DNA of 64,000 bases from JACDBE01 sp963714055 (GCA_963714055.1 OY970227.1:2542001-2606000); one strand, 5' to 3'. Counted from the first letter of the stretch, positions 8,882-18,526 are shown. Notes: generated by a model from the letters alone, not told the origin. Program-made: numbers and translations.

Positions 8882-9860
8882 TCCCGACCGCGGCGACCGG
8901 GTGGTCCCGATCGCGCCACCGCCTCTGGTCACCCTCACGGCGGAAGCGAGGCGCGGGCTGCTCGCTCCCCGCCGCCAGCCGAGGCCGGTGTACCCGCCGA
9001 TGTCGTTCTCCAAGTGGTGGCGCTCGCTGGGCTGGCGGCACCTGGTGCTGGTGGTGGCGGTGCTCTTCACGCTCTACCCGCTGGCGTGGATGGTGTCGGC
9101 GTCGATCAACCCGGTGGACACCCTCTCCGGGGCCAGCCTCATCCCGGAAGGCGCCTCGTTCGACAACTACCAGCAGATCCTCGACAACCCGCCAGGGTCG
9201 CCGTTCATGACCTGGCTCGCCAGCTCGTGGAAGATCGCCCTGATCGTGTCGCTCGTCAACGTGCTGCTCGGGGCGATGGCGGCCTACGCCTTCAGCCGGT
9301 TCCGCTTCACCGGGCGCCGGGTGGGACTCCTGGCGATGCTCCTTGTGCAGGTGTTCCCCCAGTTTCTCGCCTTCGTGGCAATCTTCCTGATGCTCGACCA
9401 GATCGGCGACGTGTTCCCCGCCTTCGGGCTCGATACCCACATGGGGCTGATCCTCGTGTACCTGGGCGGCGCCATAGGGTTCAACACCTTCCTGATCAAG
9501 GGTTTCATGGACTCGGTTCCGCTCTCGCTCGACGAGTCGGCCTGGGTCGACGGAGCCACCCCGACCCAGATCTTCTGGCGGATCATCCTCCCCCTGGTCC
9601 GCCCTGCCCTCGCCGTGATGGGTGTCATCGCCTTCGTCACGACGTTCGGGGAGTTCGTTCTGGCCCGTACCCTGCTCAGCACCGTGGGCAACCTCACCTA
9701 CGCCGTCGGGCTGCAGACCTTCACCCTGTCCGAGTACGCCTCGAAATGGGGCCAGCTCGCCGCCGGAGCGGTCATCGGTTCGCTGCCTATCGTCATCACT
9801 TTCCTCGTCTTCCAGCGGGCGATCGTCAGCGGTCTCACCCAGGGCGCGGTCAAAGGCTGA
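8868..9860 (+). CDS. malG: Maltodextrin ABC transporter permease, MalG type
   Basis: This second membrane subunit of the importer has 330 residues. It has an N-terminal cytoplasmic stretch of about 55 residues, then about six helices. The EAA loop reads DESAWVDGATPTQIFWRIILP, and the C-terminus ends in the short KG tail typical of MalG-like proteins. The ATG lies 14 bp inside the end of malF, so the two are translationally coupled. The N-terminal extension is longer than in E. coli MalG (296 residues) and rich in Arg and Pro. Confidence 0.93.
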   Translation: MAVSDPDRGDRVVPIAPPPLVTLTAEARRGLLAPRRQPRPVYPPMSFSKWWRSLGWRHLVLVVAVLFTLYPLAWMVSASINPVDTLSGASLIPEGASFDNYQQILDNPPGSPFMTWLASSWKIALIVSLVNVLLGAMAAYAFSRFRFTGRRVGLLAMLLVQVFPQFLAFVAIFLMLDQIGDVFPAFGLDTHMGLILVYLGGAIGFNTFLIKGFMDSVPLSLDESAWVDGATPTQIFWRIILPLVRPALAVMGVIAFVTTFGEFVLARTLLSTVGNLTYAVGLQTFTLSEYASKWGQLAAGAVIGSLPIVITFLVFQRAIVSGLTQGAVKG

Positions 9861-9862
9861 CT

Positions 9863-11767
9863 GTGTCGACCAGCCGGATCGCCGTCCCCGAGGCCAGGGG
9901 GGTTCCGCTCGACGCCGACTTCCAGGTGTTCGGGAGCGGCAGCGTCCGCCCGCACCGAGTGCGCTTCGACCCGACCGATCCCGGGTTCCTCGCCAGGCTC
10001 CCCGACGGCCGGCTGGTGTTCCGGGTCCTCGCTCCCGCCCGGGCCGCCGAGGTGATGGTGCTTGCCCGGATCGACGGGGCGAAGCCACCGGTGACCGGCC
10101 ATCCGCTCGTTCTCCTCGGCGCCGCCGGGACGGTGTCGTTGTGGGAGGGCGCCGCCGTGCCCCCAGGTCCGGCGTTCGGGTGCTCGGTGGCGTGCCGGCT
10201 CGACGACGGCACCGCCGTGTACCTCGCCCGCACCGGGATCACCAGCGGCGTCGAACGACTCGACCGCTTCCCGGTGGCCTGCGTGGACGTCCCGTGCCAC
10301 GACATGCCGCCGTGGGCCGCCGGGGCCGTCGTCTACCAGGTGTTCCCCGACCGGTTCGCCAACGGTGATCCGGGGAACGACCCCGCCGACGTCGCCCCGT
10401 GGGGCTCGGAGCCGACCCGGACCGGCTTCCAGGGCGGAGACCTGACCGGGATCACGTCCCGGGCCGACTACCTGGCCGACCTCGGTGTCGACCTCGTGTA
10501 TCTCACACCAGTGTTCGCCTCGCCGACGAACCACCGCTACGACACCGTCGACTACCTTGCGGTCGACCCGACGCTCGGCGGCGACAAGGCGCTCGCCGGG
10601 CTGGTCGAGGCGCTCCATCGCCGCTCGATCAGGGTGATCCTCGACGTCTCCCTCAACCACACCCACCCGAGCTTCGCCCCGTTCGCCGATCTCGTCGCCA
10701 ACGGCGAGGACTCGGCCTACCGCGGGTGGTTCGTAGTCGCCGACTGGCCGGTCCGGCTCGAGTACCGGCCGGACGCCGTGACGGAAGGTGGGTTCTGCGA
10801 AGAGCATCTGGCGCGCATCCGCTCCGAGACAGCGATCCCGGTGGTCGCCGTCGACGGCGATGGCCCGCCGGTGCGGACCACGTATGAGTCTTGGCACGGC
10901 GTGCCCACCATGCCCCGGGTCGATCTGGGTCATCCTCCGGTGCGCCGCTACATGCTCGACGTGGTCACCCACTGGGTGCGCTCCTTCGCCATCGACGGGT
11001 GGCGGATGGACGTAGTCCGCTACATCGACCACGACTTCTGGGCCGAGGCGCGGCGGGAGGTGCGGTCGGTGAAGCCGGACGCGTACCTGCTCGCCGAAGT
11101 CATGGGGGATGCCCGTCGCTGGCTGGCCGGTGACGAGTTCGACGCCACCATGAACTACACCTTCCGCGACCTCTGCGTCGACTTCTTCGCAAGGGGAGCC
11201 ATCGACGCCGGCGAACTGCTCGAGGGGTTCCTGGAGATGACGGCGATGTATTCGCCGGCGGTGACCGCCATGAGCCACAACCTGATCGGCAGCCACGACA
11301 CGCCCCGGTTCCTCACCGAGGCCGGTGGCGACATCGACCGGCTCACGCTGGCCACGCTGTTCCAGCTCACCGTGCCCGGCGCCCCAGGGCTGTACTACGG
11401 CGACGAGGTGGCGATGGCCGGCGGTCACGATCCGGCCAACCGCGGAGCGTTCCCCTGGGACGGTGGCGACCAGGTTCACCGCGACCGGGTGCGGGCGTTA
11501 CTCGCGGTCCGCCGGCGGCGGCCGTCGCTGCGTGTCGGCTGGTGGCGGCTGCTCGCCCACGACGGCGACGCCTTCGCCTACGAGCGCATCGCCGGACCGG
11601 CACCGGACGTCGCCGAGCGCACCGTTGTCGCCCTCAACATGGGCACCGGAGAGGTGAGCCTCCCGGTGGCCGGCGCCGGGGAGGCGCTGTGGTCGCATCG
11701 CCGGGTGCGGGTTCTGCGCCGGTCGGTGCGGTTAGGTCCTGGCTCGGGAGTGGTGCTGGCCCCGTGA
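9863..11767 (+). CDS. GH13 alpha-glucan hydrolase (neopullulanase/maltodextrin glucosidase type)
   Basis: This glycoside hydrolase of the alpha-amylase clan probably cleaves imported maltodextrins inside the cell, as there is no signal peptide. Residues about 1-135 form an N-terminal beta-sandwich. The (beta/alpha)8 barrel begins at VVYQVFPDRFANGD. Conserved region I is DVSLNH. The nucleophile is D383 in GWRMDVV, the acid/base is E412 in LLAEVMGD, and the third acid is D479 in GSHDTPRF. The 634-residue length fits the neopullulanase/cyclomaltodextrinase group. The GTG start, 2 bp after malG, is preferred; the frame is open further upstream but there it overlaps malG. The exact linkage specificity cannot be read from sequence. 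Confidence 0.9.
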   Translation: MSTSRIAVPEARGVPLDADFQVFGSGSVRPHRVRFDPTDPGFLARLPDGRLVFRVLAPARAAEVMVLARIDGAKPPVTGHPLVLLGAAGTVSLWEGAAVPPGPAFGCSVACRLDDGTAVYLARTGITSGVERLDRFPVACVDVPCHDMPPWAAGAVVYQVFPDRFANGDPGNDPADVAPWGSEPTRTGFQGGDLTGITSRADYLADLGVDLVYLTPVFASPTNHRYDTVDYLAVDPTLGGDKALAGLVEALHRRSIRVILDVSLNHTHPSFAPFADLVANGEDSAYRGWFVVADWPVRLEYRPDAVTEGGFCEEHLARIRSETAIPVVAVDGDGPPVRTTYESWHGVPTMPRVDLGHPPVRRYMLDVVTHWVRSFAIDGWRMDVVRYIDHDFWAEARREVRSVKPDAYLLAEVMGDARRWLAGDEFDATMNYTFRDLCVDFFARGAIDAGELLEGFLEMTAMYSPAVTAMSHNLIGSHDTPRFLTEAGGDIDRLTLATLFQLTVPGAPGLYYGDEVAMAGGHDPANRGAFPWDGGDQVHRDRVRALLAVRRRRPSLRVGWWRLLAHDGDAFAYERIAGPAPDVAERTVVALNMGTGEVSLPVAGAGEALWSHRRVRVLRRSVRLGPGSGVVLAP

Positions 11768-11790
11768 CGCCGTCCCCCGACGACGCAGGC

Positions 11791-13194
11791 TCAGGCGGTG
11801 AGCCCATCCCCGGGCACACCGGCCGGCGCCCAGTCGCCTCCGACCGAACCGGCGATGCGGACTGGTAGCCCTGCCTGCTCGGCCACCGCGAAACAAGCGG
11901 CCCGCCGGTCTCCTTGCGCCCACGCCGAGGGCCCGGTCGTCGAGGCGACGACCCCGAGTATCACGCCGTCCTCGGCGGTCTCGCTCGCCGCCGCGCGCAG
12001 CAGGTCGTCGCAGTGCCCTGCGGCGGTCTCGCCGGCCCCTTCCCATTCCCCGGCGAGTTCCGCCACCTCGCCCAGGTACTCGAAGTCGTGCGGCTCGGCG
12101 CAGTCGACCTGGGGCTCGCGGACCGTCCAGACGTGGCAGTCGCCGACCGTCCGGGCGATCGCCATCGCGTCACCTCGGTCGGCGAAGGCGACGTCGACCA
12201 GCTTGGGGACCGCCTCCTCGGTCTGCATCACGACGCATGCGGTGTACCGGTCGCCTCGCTCCCACTCGAGCGGGTCGGGAAAGAACTGCACCGACTCGAG
12301 CGAGCTGTCGAACTCGTCGGCGCCGATCTGCTCGGCGAATTCCTGCTCACACCAGGCGAGCGCTTCGACGTAGACGTCGCCCGGGCCAGGTCGGTCTGGT
12401 GCGCTCCCGGGCTCGAGGCGGGCGGCGTCGCCGGCGACCACCTCGTACTGGTGGGGGTGGTCGCAGGGCACCACCACTTCCTCGCCGTGTGGGGAGTACG
12501 GCAGCCCGAACCCGTCAGCAGGTGCGATGGCGATGCAGTCGCCAGCCTGCCAGAGGTACTCGACGGCGTTGTGGGCGGCGAGCTGGCCGATGCGTTGCAG
12601 AGCCGGTTTTTCCGGGCCGCCGGTGACCATGATGTGGGTGTGGTTGCCCCAGAGGTACCACCAGGTGTCCTCGTCGGCCACGGCGAGCACCTCGGAGCCG
12701 TCGACGGTGGCGGTGGTGACCTCACCGCCGTCGCCGGCGACGAGGTCCGCCAGGGCCGGGAGGACGCTCGGGTCACCCCGGAAATCGGCATGCGGGTAGA
12801 TCGATGCCGCCACCACCTGGTCGTCTCCCGAGTCGAGCAGCTCCCAGACCAGCGCCTGGACCACGACGTCCATCTCGCCGATCCGTCGCTCGAGGACCTG
12901 GGCGAGCCCGGGTTCTCCGCTGCTGCGGTCGAAGTCGGCCAGCGGCGCATCGAGCGCCCGTTCTGCGATGGCGAAGGGGTCGGGAGCGGTGAGCTGTTCG
13001 AGCGCCGGCCCGGGCACCACCGTGGTGGCGTCCGGTGGGGTCGACGACGACGTCACGGTCACCTGGTCCGTCGTCCCCGGTGGCAGCCCCGAGACCGCCT
13101 TCTCCGCCGCCGGGCCGCAGGCCACCATCGCCAGGGCGGCGAGCGTCGTCGCCAGGACCGGTGCGCCGCCAGGTGCCCGGCGTCGCCGGCTCAC
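11791..13194 (-). CDS. Septum_form-domain lipoprotein (467 aa)
   Basis: The N-terminus has a basic stretch, a hydrophobic core and the lipobox MVAC (C26), so the product should be a membrane-anchored exported lipoprotein. The C-terminal half carries two copies of a Septum_form-like unit. One begins AGDCIAI and continues VVVPCDHPHQYEVV (about residues 230-335); the second begins VGDCHVW with VDCAEPHDFEYLG (about 360-460). Each has a GDC and a CxxPHxxE element and later cysteines. In actinobacteria this domain occurs in cell-envelope proteins of uncertain role. The GTG start overlaps the stop of the upstream polyprenyl synthase by 4 bp, so the two are coupled. Confidence 0.8.
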   Translation of the reverse strand: MSRRRRAPGGAPVLATTLAALAMVACGPAAEKAVSGLPPGTTDQVTVTSSSTPPDATTVVPGPALEQLTAPDPFAIAERALDAPLADFDRSSGEPGLAQVLERRIGEMDVVVQALVWELLDSGDDQVVAASIYPHADFRGDPSVLPALADLVAGDGGEVTTATVDGSEVLAVADEDTWWYLWGNHTHIMVTGGPEKPALQRIGQLAAHNAVEYLWQAGDCIAIAPADGFGLPYSPHGEEVVVPCDHPHQYEVVAGDAARLEPGSAPDRPGPGDVYVEALAWCEQEFAEQIGADEFDSSLESVQFFPDPLEWERGDRYTACVVMQTEEAVPKLVDVAFADRGDAMAIARTVGDCHVWTVREPQVDCAEPHDFEYLGEVAELAGEWEGAGETAAGHCDDLLRAAASETAEDGVILGVVASTTGPSAWAQGDRRAACFAVAEQAGLPVRIAGSVGGDWAPAGVPGDGLTA

Positions 13195-14183
13195 CGGCGC
13201 CGAGCCGCCTCGACCCGGTCGAGCAGGTAACGGTCGAGGTTGGCGAAGACGTCGACGAGCTGCCCGGTGGCGGCCCTCGCCACCGCCTTCTCGGCCACCC
13301 GGGCCCGTTCCAACGCCTCATCGAGCACGCGGTCGACGTACCCGCCGGAGCGGACGATGTCGAGGAGCCGAGCCACCGTCGCCGGATCGGGTCGACCCCG
13401 GGCGAGCAGGTCGCGGATCTCGGGGCCGGCCGGGCCGGCGACGGCGTACAAGACGGGCAGGGTGTAGGTGCCCACGAGCATGTCCGATCCGGCCGGCTTG
13501 CCCAGGAAGGCCTCGTCGGCGACGAGGTCGAGCACGTCGTCGGTCATCTGGAACACGAGCCCCATCTCCCATCCCCACTCGGACACAGCCTCCACCTGGT
13601 GCGGGGCGGCCCCCCCGGTCATCGCCCCGAGCCGGGCCGAGGTCCGGATGAGGCTGGCGGTCTTCCCGCCGATGACCTCGTAGTACTCGTCGGGGCCGTG
13701 GTCGACGCCGTCGATGAGCTGCAGTTCGAGCGTCTGGCCCTCCACCAGGCTGGCGTACGTGCGGGCGATCAGCGCCACCGCCTCCTCCCCCAGGGGCGCC
13801 GCCACCTCGGAGGCGCGCGCCAGCAGGAAATCGCCGGAAAGGATGGCGATGGTGTTGGTCCAGTTGGCGTTGACCGACACCCGGCCCCGCCGGGTGCTGG
13901 CCTCGTCGATGACGTCGTCGTGGTAGAGCGAGCCGAGGTGGACCAGCTCGACGGCAACCCCGGCCTCGACCGGTTCGGCCCCGGCGTTGGGGCCGAGCTC
14001 GGCGGCCACCTGGGTGAGCAGCGGCCGGTAGCGCTTGCCGCCCGCCTGGAGCCCGTGTTGGGCGATCTCGGTCAGGAATGGGGTCGATGCCTCGGTCACC
14101 TCGCCCAGCCGTCGCTCGACCGCGCTCAGGCGATCCCATACCCGGGGGACGTCCACCAGGTCGGTGAGGAGCGGCAGATCCAT
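13191..14183 (-). CDS. Polyprenyl diphosphate synthase (trans, IspA/IspB family)
   Basis: This enzyme condenses isopentenyl diphosphate with allylic diphosphates to make long-chain isoprenoids for quinones or other lipids. The first Asp-rich motif is DDVID in YHDDVIDEASTRRG and the second is DDVLD in FQMTDDVLDLV; the GKRYRPLL substrate-binding stretch is also present. Length (330) is typical. The start is ATG. Its stop overlaps the start of the Septum_form lipoprotein. Chain length cannot be assigned with confidence; a menaquinone side-chain synthase is the likeliest role in an actinobacterium (inference). Confidence 0.93.
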   Translation of the reverse strand: MDLPLLTDLVDVPRVWDRLSAVERRLGEVTEASTPFLTEIAQHGLQAGGKRYRPLLTQVAAELGPNAGAEPVEAGVAVELVHLGSLYHDDVIDEASTRRGRVSVNANWTNTIAILSGDFLLARASEVAAPLGEEAVALIARTYASLVEGQTLELQLIDGVDHGPDEYYEVIGGKTASLIRTSARLGAMTGGAAPHQVEAVSEWGWEMGLVFQMTDDVLDLVADEAFLGKPAGSDMLVGTYTLPVLYAVAGPAGPEIRDLLARGRPDPATVARLLDIVRSGGYVDRVLDEALERARVAEKAVARAATGQLVDVFANLDRYLLDRVEAARRR

Positions 14184-14233
14184 CGGCAGGAGACTAGGGG
14201 CCGGTCGTGCTCAGACAGCCAGGATGCGGTCGG

Positions 14234-14839
14234 TCACGACGCCAGGCGGAACGGGGGATAGTGGTCGGTCAGCGTGTAGAGCCAGGCGCTGACCCGGGTC
14301 GACCACCGCATCGAGCCCACGATGAAGCCGAAGATGCCCGCCGGGTAGCGCCCGGTGAACAAGACGACCCAGAACGCGATCCAGCCGCCGATGCCGGCGG
14401 CCAGCACCACGAAGATCAACACGAGGAAGTGGGGGATCAGGGCGATCGCCTTCAGAAAGAAGAGAATCCCCAGAACGGCGAGGCCGCGGCTTCGCGGCCC
14501 GGCTCGTTCGCTCAGTGTCAGCGCTACCGGGTGACCGACCGGTGCCCACTCGAAGGGCGGATAGAGGTCCGTGAGTGAGTAGACCCAGGCCGTGGTGCGC
14601 AGCTGCCAGGCGAGGGTCTTCTCGGGCAGCTCGACGAAGAAATCGGGCAGCTCGCCCGTGAAGGCGACCACCCAGTACCCGATCCAGGCGACGAAGCCGA
14701 CCACCATCGTCAGCAGCTGGATGATGATCAGGTGCGGCAGGGCGATGATCGCTTTCAGAAACACGATGATGCCCAATGCCGCGAGTCCCCGGCTGCGCAT
14801 GCCGTCGCCGTACTCGGCGGTCACGTCGATCGGGTACAT
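14234..14839 (-). CDS. Membrane protein with two tandem DUF4389 units
   Basis: The 201-residue protein is an internal duplication. Each half has SRGLA(A/V)LGI, a long hydrophobic hairpin ending in GxWI, then an FTGxxP segment and a Y(S/T)LTDxYPPF tail. That is the DUF4389 layout, and each half contributes about two membrane helices. The function of the family is unknown. The chosen ATG has GGGAGG about 8 bases upstream on the minus strand; the frame is open for 57 codons further upstream but that part is low-complexity and lacks a better start. It is divergent from clpC. Confidence 0.85.
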   Translation of the reverse strand: MYPIDVTAEYGDGMRSRGLAALGIIVFLKAIIALPHLIIIQLLTMVVGFVAWIGYWVVAFTGELPDFFVELPEKTLAWQLRTTAWVYSLTDLYPPFEWAPVGHPVALTLSERAGPRSRGLAVLGILFFLKAIALIPHFLVLIFVVLAAGIGGWIAFWVVLFTGRYPAGIFGFIVGSMRWSTRVSAWLYTLTDHYPPFRLAS

Positions 14840-15017
14840 GCGTGGTCCTCCCGCGTTCGCTGGGGCCACGGTAGGCGGGGCCTGGGCATGGTGGCGACTG
14901 CGGTGAGGACGCCGCGCTTCCCGGGAATGAGCGGGGGCCGGCCGCGGTTCCGACGTATCACAAGTGGTGGCGACCGCTCCGGTTGGCGGGGCTCCAGGGG
15001 TTGTCATCACCCGCAGC

Positions 15018-15023
15018 TATACT
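15018..15023 (+). promoter_or_regulatory. Possible -10 element for clpC
   Basis: TATACT lies 52 bp before the clpC GTG, in otherwise very GC-rich sequence. TTGTCA at 15001-15006 is too close (11-bp spacer) to be a standard -35, so only the -10 is proposed. No complete ClgR-type inverted repeat was seen. Confidence 0.35.
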
Positions 15024-15075
15024 CCGTGAGGCGCACGGGCTTTCCGGGGCGCCATGTTTGTCAAGGTGGTAGCGA

Positions 15076-17583
15076 GTGTTCGAGAGGTTCACCGACAGGG
15101 CCAGGCGGGTGGTGGTGCTCGCCCAGGAGGAAGCCAGGCTCCTGAACCACAACTACATCGGCACCGAGCACATCCTCCTCGGGCTGATCCACGAGGGCGA
15201 GGGCGTGGCGGCCAGAGCGCTCGAGAGCATGGGCATCAACCTGGAAGCCGTCCGCAACCAGGTCGTCGAGATCATCGGCCAGGGCTCGCAGGCGCCCAGC
15301 GGCCACATCCCGTTCACCCCTCGCGCCAAGAAGGTCCTCGAGCTGTCGCTGCGAGAGGCGCTGCAGCTGGGCCACAACTACATCGGCACCGAGCACATCC
15401 TCCTCGGGCTGATCCGCGAGGGCGAGGGAGTCGCCGCCCAGGTGTTGCAGAAGCTCGGCGCGGAGCTGCAGAAAGTCCGCCAGACCGTGATCCAACTGCT
15501 GTCGGGCGTCCAGAGTGAAGAGTCGTCAGGGCCCTCGCACCCGTCGGGGAGCAGCCGGTCGTCGAGCGGCGGGGAAGCCTCGCCGAGCGGTTCGACCGTC
15601 CTCGACCAGTTCGGGCGCAACTACACCCAGCTCGCCAGGGAGCGCAAGCTCGATCCGGTCATCGGTCGGCTCACCGAGATCGAGCGGGTGATGCAGGTGT
15701 TGTCCCGGCGCACCAAGAACAACCCGGTGCTCATCGGCGAGCCGGGGGTGGGCAAGACCGCCATCGTCGAGGGGCTCGCCCAGCGCATCGTCGCCGGCGA
15801 GGTGCCAGACACTCTGACCAACCGGCACCTCTACACGCTCGACCTCGGCGCCTTGGTGGCGGGATCGCGCTACCGCGGCGACTTCGAGGAGCGCCTCAAG
15901 AAGGTGCTGAAGGAGATCCGCACCCGCGGCGACATCATCCTCTTCATCGATGAGATCCACACCCTGGTCGGCGCCGGTGCCGCCGAGGGCGCCATCGACG
16001 CCGCCAGCATCCTCAAGCCGATGCTGGCCAGGGGCGAGCTGCAGACCGTGGGGGCCACCACGCTCGAGGAGTACCGAAAGTATCTCGAGAAGGACTCGGC
16101 TCTGGAGCGGCGCTTCCAGCCCATCCAGGTCGCCGAGCCTTCGGTGGCGGACACGATCAAGATCCTCGAGGGCCTGCGGGCCAGCTACGAGGACCACCAC
16201 CGGGTCCGGTACACCGACCAGGCACTGGTCAACGCCGCCAACCTGGCCGACCGCTACATCGCCGACCGCTACCTCCCCGACAAGGCGATCGACCTCATCG
16301 ACGAGGCCGGCAGCCGGATGCGGCTCAAGCGCAGCGACCTGCCCTCGGACGTCAAGGACCTCGACGAGCGCCTCGCGGTCATCCGGAGCGACAAGCGCGA
16401 GGCGGTCCAGGCGCAGCAGTACGAGCGGGCGGCACAGCTGCGGGACCAGGAGCGTTCGCTGCTCGCCGACCGGTCGGAGAAGGAGCGCGAGGCCGCCGCC
16501 TCGGGCATGGATATCACCGCGGTCATCGACGAGGACGAGATCGCCGAGGTCCTCGCCCAGTGGACGGGTATCCCGGTCCACCGGTTGACCGAGGAGGAGA
16601 CCTCGAAGCTGCTCAACATGGAGGCCGAGCTGCACAAGCGGATCATCGGCCAGCACGACGCCATCGCCGCCGTCTCCAAGGCGATCCGCCGTACCCGGGC
16701 CGGGCTGAAGGACCCGAAGCGACCCACCGGGTCGTTCATCTTCCTCGGGCCGTCCGGCGTGGGGAAGACCGAGTCGGCCAAGGCGCTCGCCGATTTCCTG
16801 TTCGGCGACGAGGCGGCGCTCATCCAGATCGACATGTCGGAGTACATGGAGAAGCACGCCGTGTCCCGGCTCGTCGGCTCGCCCCCGGGCTACGTCGGCT
16901 ACGACGAGGGGGGCCAGCTCACCGAGGCGGTGCGGCGCAAGCCGTTCTCGGTGGTGCTGTTCGACGAGATCGAGAAGGCCCATCCCGACGTCTTCAACAT
17001 CCTGCTCCAGATCCTCGAGGACGGGCGGCTGACCGACTCGCAGGGGCGGTCGGTTGACTTCAAGAACACCGTCATCATCATGACCTCGAACCTGGGGACG
17101 GCCGAGCTGCGCAAGAAGGCGCTCGGGTTCGTCGCCTCCTCCGAGGACCTCAACTACCAGCAGATCAAGGACAAGGTCACCGAGGCGCTCAAGGGCCACT
17201 TCCGGCCCGAGTTCCTCAACCGGATCGACGAGGTCATCGTCTTCCACGAGCTCAGCACCGCAGAGGTGAAGCAGATCGTCGACCTCCTGCTGGAACGGGT
17301 CCGCCGCCAGCTCGGCTCGCAGGCTCTGGAGCTCGTGCTCACCGAGCCGGCGAAGGAAGTGCTCGGGACGAAGGGGTACGACTCCAACCTCGGCGCCCGC
17401 CCGTTGCGCCGGGCGATCCAGCGCATGCTCGAGGACCCGCTGTCCGAGCAGGTGCTCCACAAGAACTTCCCGGCCGGTTCCACCGTGCTCGTCGACATCG
17501 ACCCGGACGATCCCGACCGGTTGTCCTTCGTCTCGGTGGAGACCCCCGAGCAGCCGCCGGTGGAGCTGGCCGATCGGGGCTGA
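15076..17583 (+). CDS. clpC: ATP-dependent Clp protease ATP-binding subunit ClpC
   Basis: This AAA+ unfoldase feeds substrates to ClpP. Its 835 residues contain, in order, two Clp_N repeats (the repeated LNHNYIGTEHILLGLI and LGHNYIGTEHILLGLI lie at about residues 14 and 90) and a Ser/Gly linker at about 150-175. NBD1 follows with Walker A GEPGVGKTA near 222, then a UVR-like coiled middle region (RDQERSLL), and NBD2 with Walker A GPSGVGKTESAKAL near 558. The VGSPPGYVGYDEGG pore segment and a C-terminal D2-small domain complete it. The length and the UVR-like region indicate ClpC rather than ClpA or ClpB. The GTG start is set by the beginning of the Clp_N domain. A possible -10 lies upstream. 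Confidence 0.97.
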   Translation: MFERFTDRARRVVVLAQEEARLLNHNYIGTEHILLGLIHEGEGVAARALESMGINLEAVRNQVVEIIGQGSQAPSGHIPFTPRAKKVLELSLREALQLGHNYIGTEHILLGLIREGEGVAAQVLQKLGAELQKVRQTVIQLLSGVQSEESSGPSHPSGSSRSSSGGEASPSGSTVLDQFGRNYTQLARERKLDPVIGRLTEIERVMQVLSRRTKNNPVLIGEPGVGKTAIVEGLAQRIVAGEVPDTLTNRHLYTLDLGALVAGSRYRGDFEERLKKVLKEIRTRGDIILFIDEIHTLVGAGAAEGAIDAASILKPMLARGELQTVGATTLEEYRKYLEKDSALERRFQPIQVAEPSVADTIKILEGLRASYEDHHRVRYTDQALVNAANLADRYIADRYLPDKAIDLIDEAGSRMRLKRSDLPSDVKDLDERLAVIRSDKREAVQAQQYERAAQLRDQERSLLADRSEKEREAAASGMDITAVIDEDEIAEVLAQWTGIPVHRLTEEETSKLLNMEAELHKRIIGQHDAIAAVSKAIRRTRAGLKDPKRPTGSFIFLGPSGVGKTESAKALADFLFGDEAALIQIDMSEYMEKHAVSRLVGSPPGYVGYDEGGQLTEAVRRKPFSVVLFDEIEKAHPDVFNILLQILEDGRLTDSQGRSVDFKNTVIIMTSNLGTAELRKKALGFVASSEDLNYQQIKDKVTEALKGHFRPEFLNRIDEVIVFHELSTAEVKQIVDLLLERVRRQLGSQALELVLTEPAKEVLGTKGYDSNLGARPLRRAIQRMLEDPLSEQVLHKNFPAGSTVLVDIDPDDPDRLSFVSVETPEQPPVELADRG

Positions 17584-17594
17584 GCCTCAGGGGC

Positions 17595-18455
17595 TCACTC
17601 GGCGAAGGTGCCGAAGAACCTGACTTCTGCCAGCGCCAGCTCGTCGAACGCCGGGCTGTCGCCTACCGGCTCCCCCGGGTAGGTGCTGAGGACCCGGAGC
17701 GTCAACCGGGTGGTGTGAAGCGTGTCGAGCGTGATCCGGTACGGGTCCCGGCTGTCGGGCACCGTGAAGGTCAGCTGTAGCTCGAGATCGTCGACGGTGA
17801 TCTCGATGTCCTTGATCCGGTAGTTCTGCCGGAACGGGTCCTGTTCCTGGATGTTGGTGAGCTCCATCTCGGAGAGGGCGACCGGCTGGGCGAACACGAA
17901 GTCGAGCTGGGCGTCGGTGCCCCGTGCCGACTGGTCGTTCCAGTACGTGGAGATGTCGCCGTCGATCAGCTGCGAGGCCTCGTAGCCGTCGAGCTCGGAG
18001 CTGGCGTCCACCGACGCGGGGGCGATCGCCACCTGCGCCACCGTCTCGTCGCTGGCCAGGCTCGTCGACGGCTGGTCTTCGGGGGCCGTGGTGTCATCGC
18101 CGCCCCAGAGGTTCATGAACAGGGCGATCAGGGCCACCAGGACCACGACCCCGCCGAGCACGCCCAAGGCTCTGCCTCCGGGGGTGGAGCGCGACATCGG
18201 TGGCGGAGCCACCGGCAGCGGCCCCTTGCCCAGCCTCGCCCCGCACTCCTCGCAATGACGGTTGTGGGCCGGGTTGGTGGTGCCGCACGACGGGCACTGC
18301 ACGGTGGGAACGTCCGGGTCGGCGGCGCGGGGCTCGGCCGGGGCCGGGCTCGTATGCCGTTGCGCCGGGCCTGATGCGGCAACGGGGGGCTCGTCTTCGA
18401 GCTCGAAAGGCTCGAAGAGGTCGTTGTCGAACGGATTGTCGGTGCCCTTGGCCAC
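17595..18455 (-). CDS. Zinc-ribbon membrane protein with discoidin-like C-terminal domain
   Basis: An N-terminal acidic/Pro-rich region is followed by a four-cysteine zinc ribbon (CPSCG, CEECG, about residues 54-75). A single membrane helix at about 97-117 follows, then a Ser/Thr-rich linker and a C-terminal beta-rich domain. In that domain ASQLIDGDISTYWN and the later LRVLSTYPG resemble discoidin/F5-F8-type carbohydrate-binding modules. Topology would place the ribbon inside and the beta domain outside. The GTG start is inferred from the beginning of sensible sequence. It converges on clpC with an 11-bp gap. Function is unknown; a surface or cell-wall sensing role is only a guess. Confidence 0.75.
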   Translation of the reverse strand: MAKGTDNPFDNDLFEPFELEDEPPVAASGPAQRHTSPAPAEPRAADPDVPTVQCPSCGTTNPAHNRHCEECGARLGKGPLPVAPPPMSRSTPGGRALGVLGGVVVLVALIALFMNLWGGDDTTAPEDQPSTSLASDETVAQVAIAPASVDASSELDGYEASQLIDGDISTYWNDQSARGTDAQLDFVFAQPVALSEMELTNIQEQDPFRQNYRIKDIEITVDDLELQLTFTVPDSRDPYRITLDTLHTTRLTLRVLSTYPGEPVGDSPAFDELALAEVRFFGTFAE

Positions 18456-18526
18456 AGATTCCCCCGCGTTGCATCGGACCGGATCCGGCCCCGGAGAGGG
18501 GCAAATCGAGGGCTATTGTGCCACGG

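Noticed and set aside
9014..9862. Upstream extension of the GH13 frame through malG
   Set aside because: This part overlaps malG out of frame, is Arg/Pro-rich without structure, and a GTG directly after malG gives a normal N-terminus.
15001..15023. TTGTCA/TATACT as a complete promoter for clpC
   Set aside because: The spacer is only 11 bp, so TTGTCA was not accepted as a -35 element; only the -10 was listed.
15526..17460. Long open frame antisense to clpC
   Set aside because: It is a composition shadow; clpC on the + strand is complete with all its motifs.
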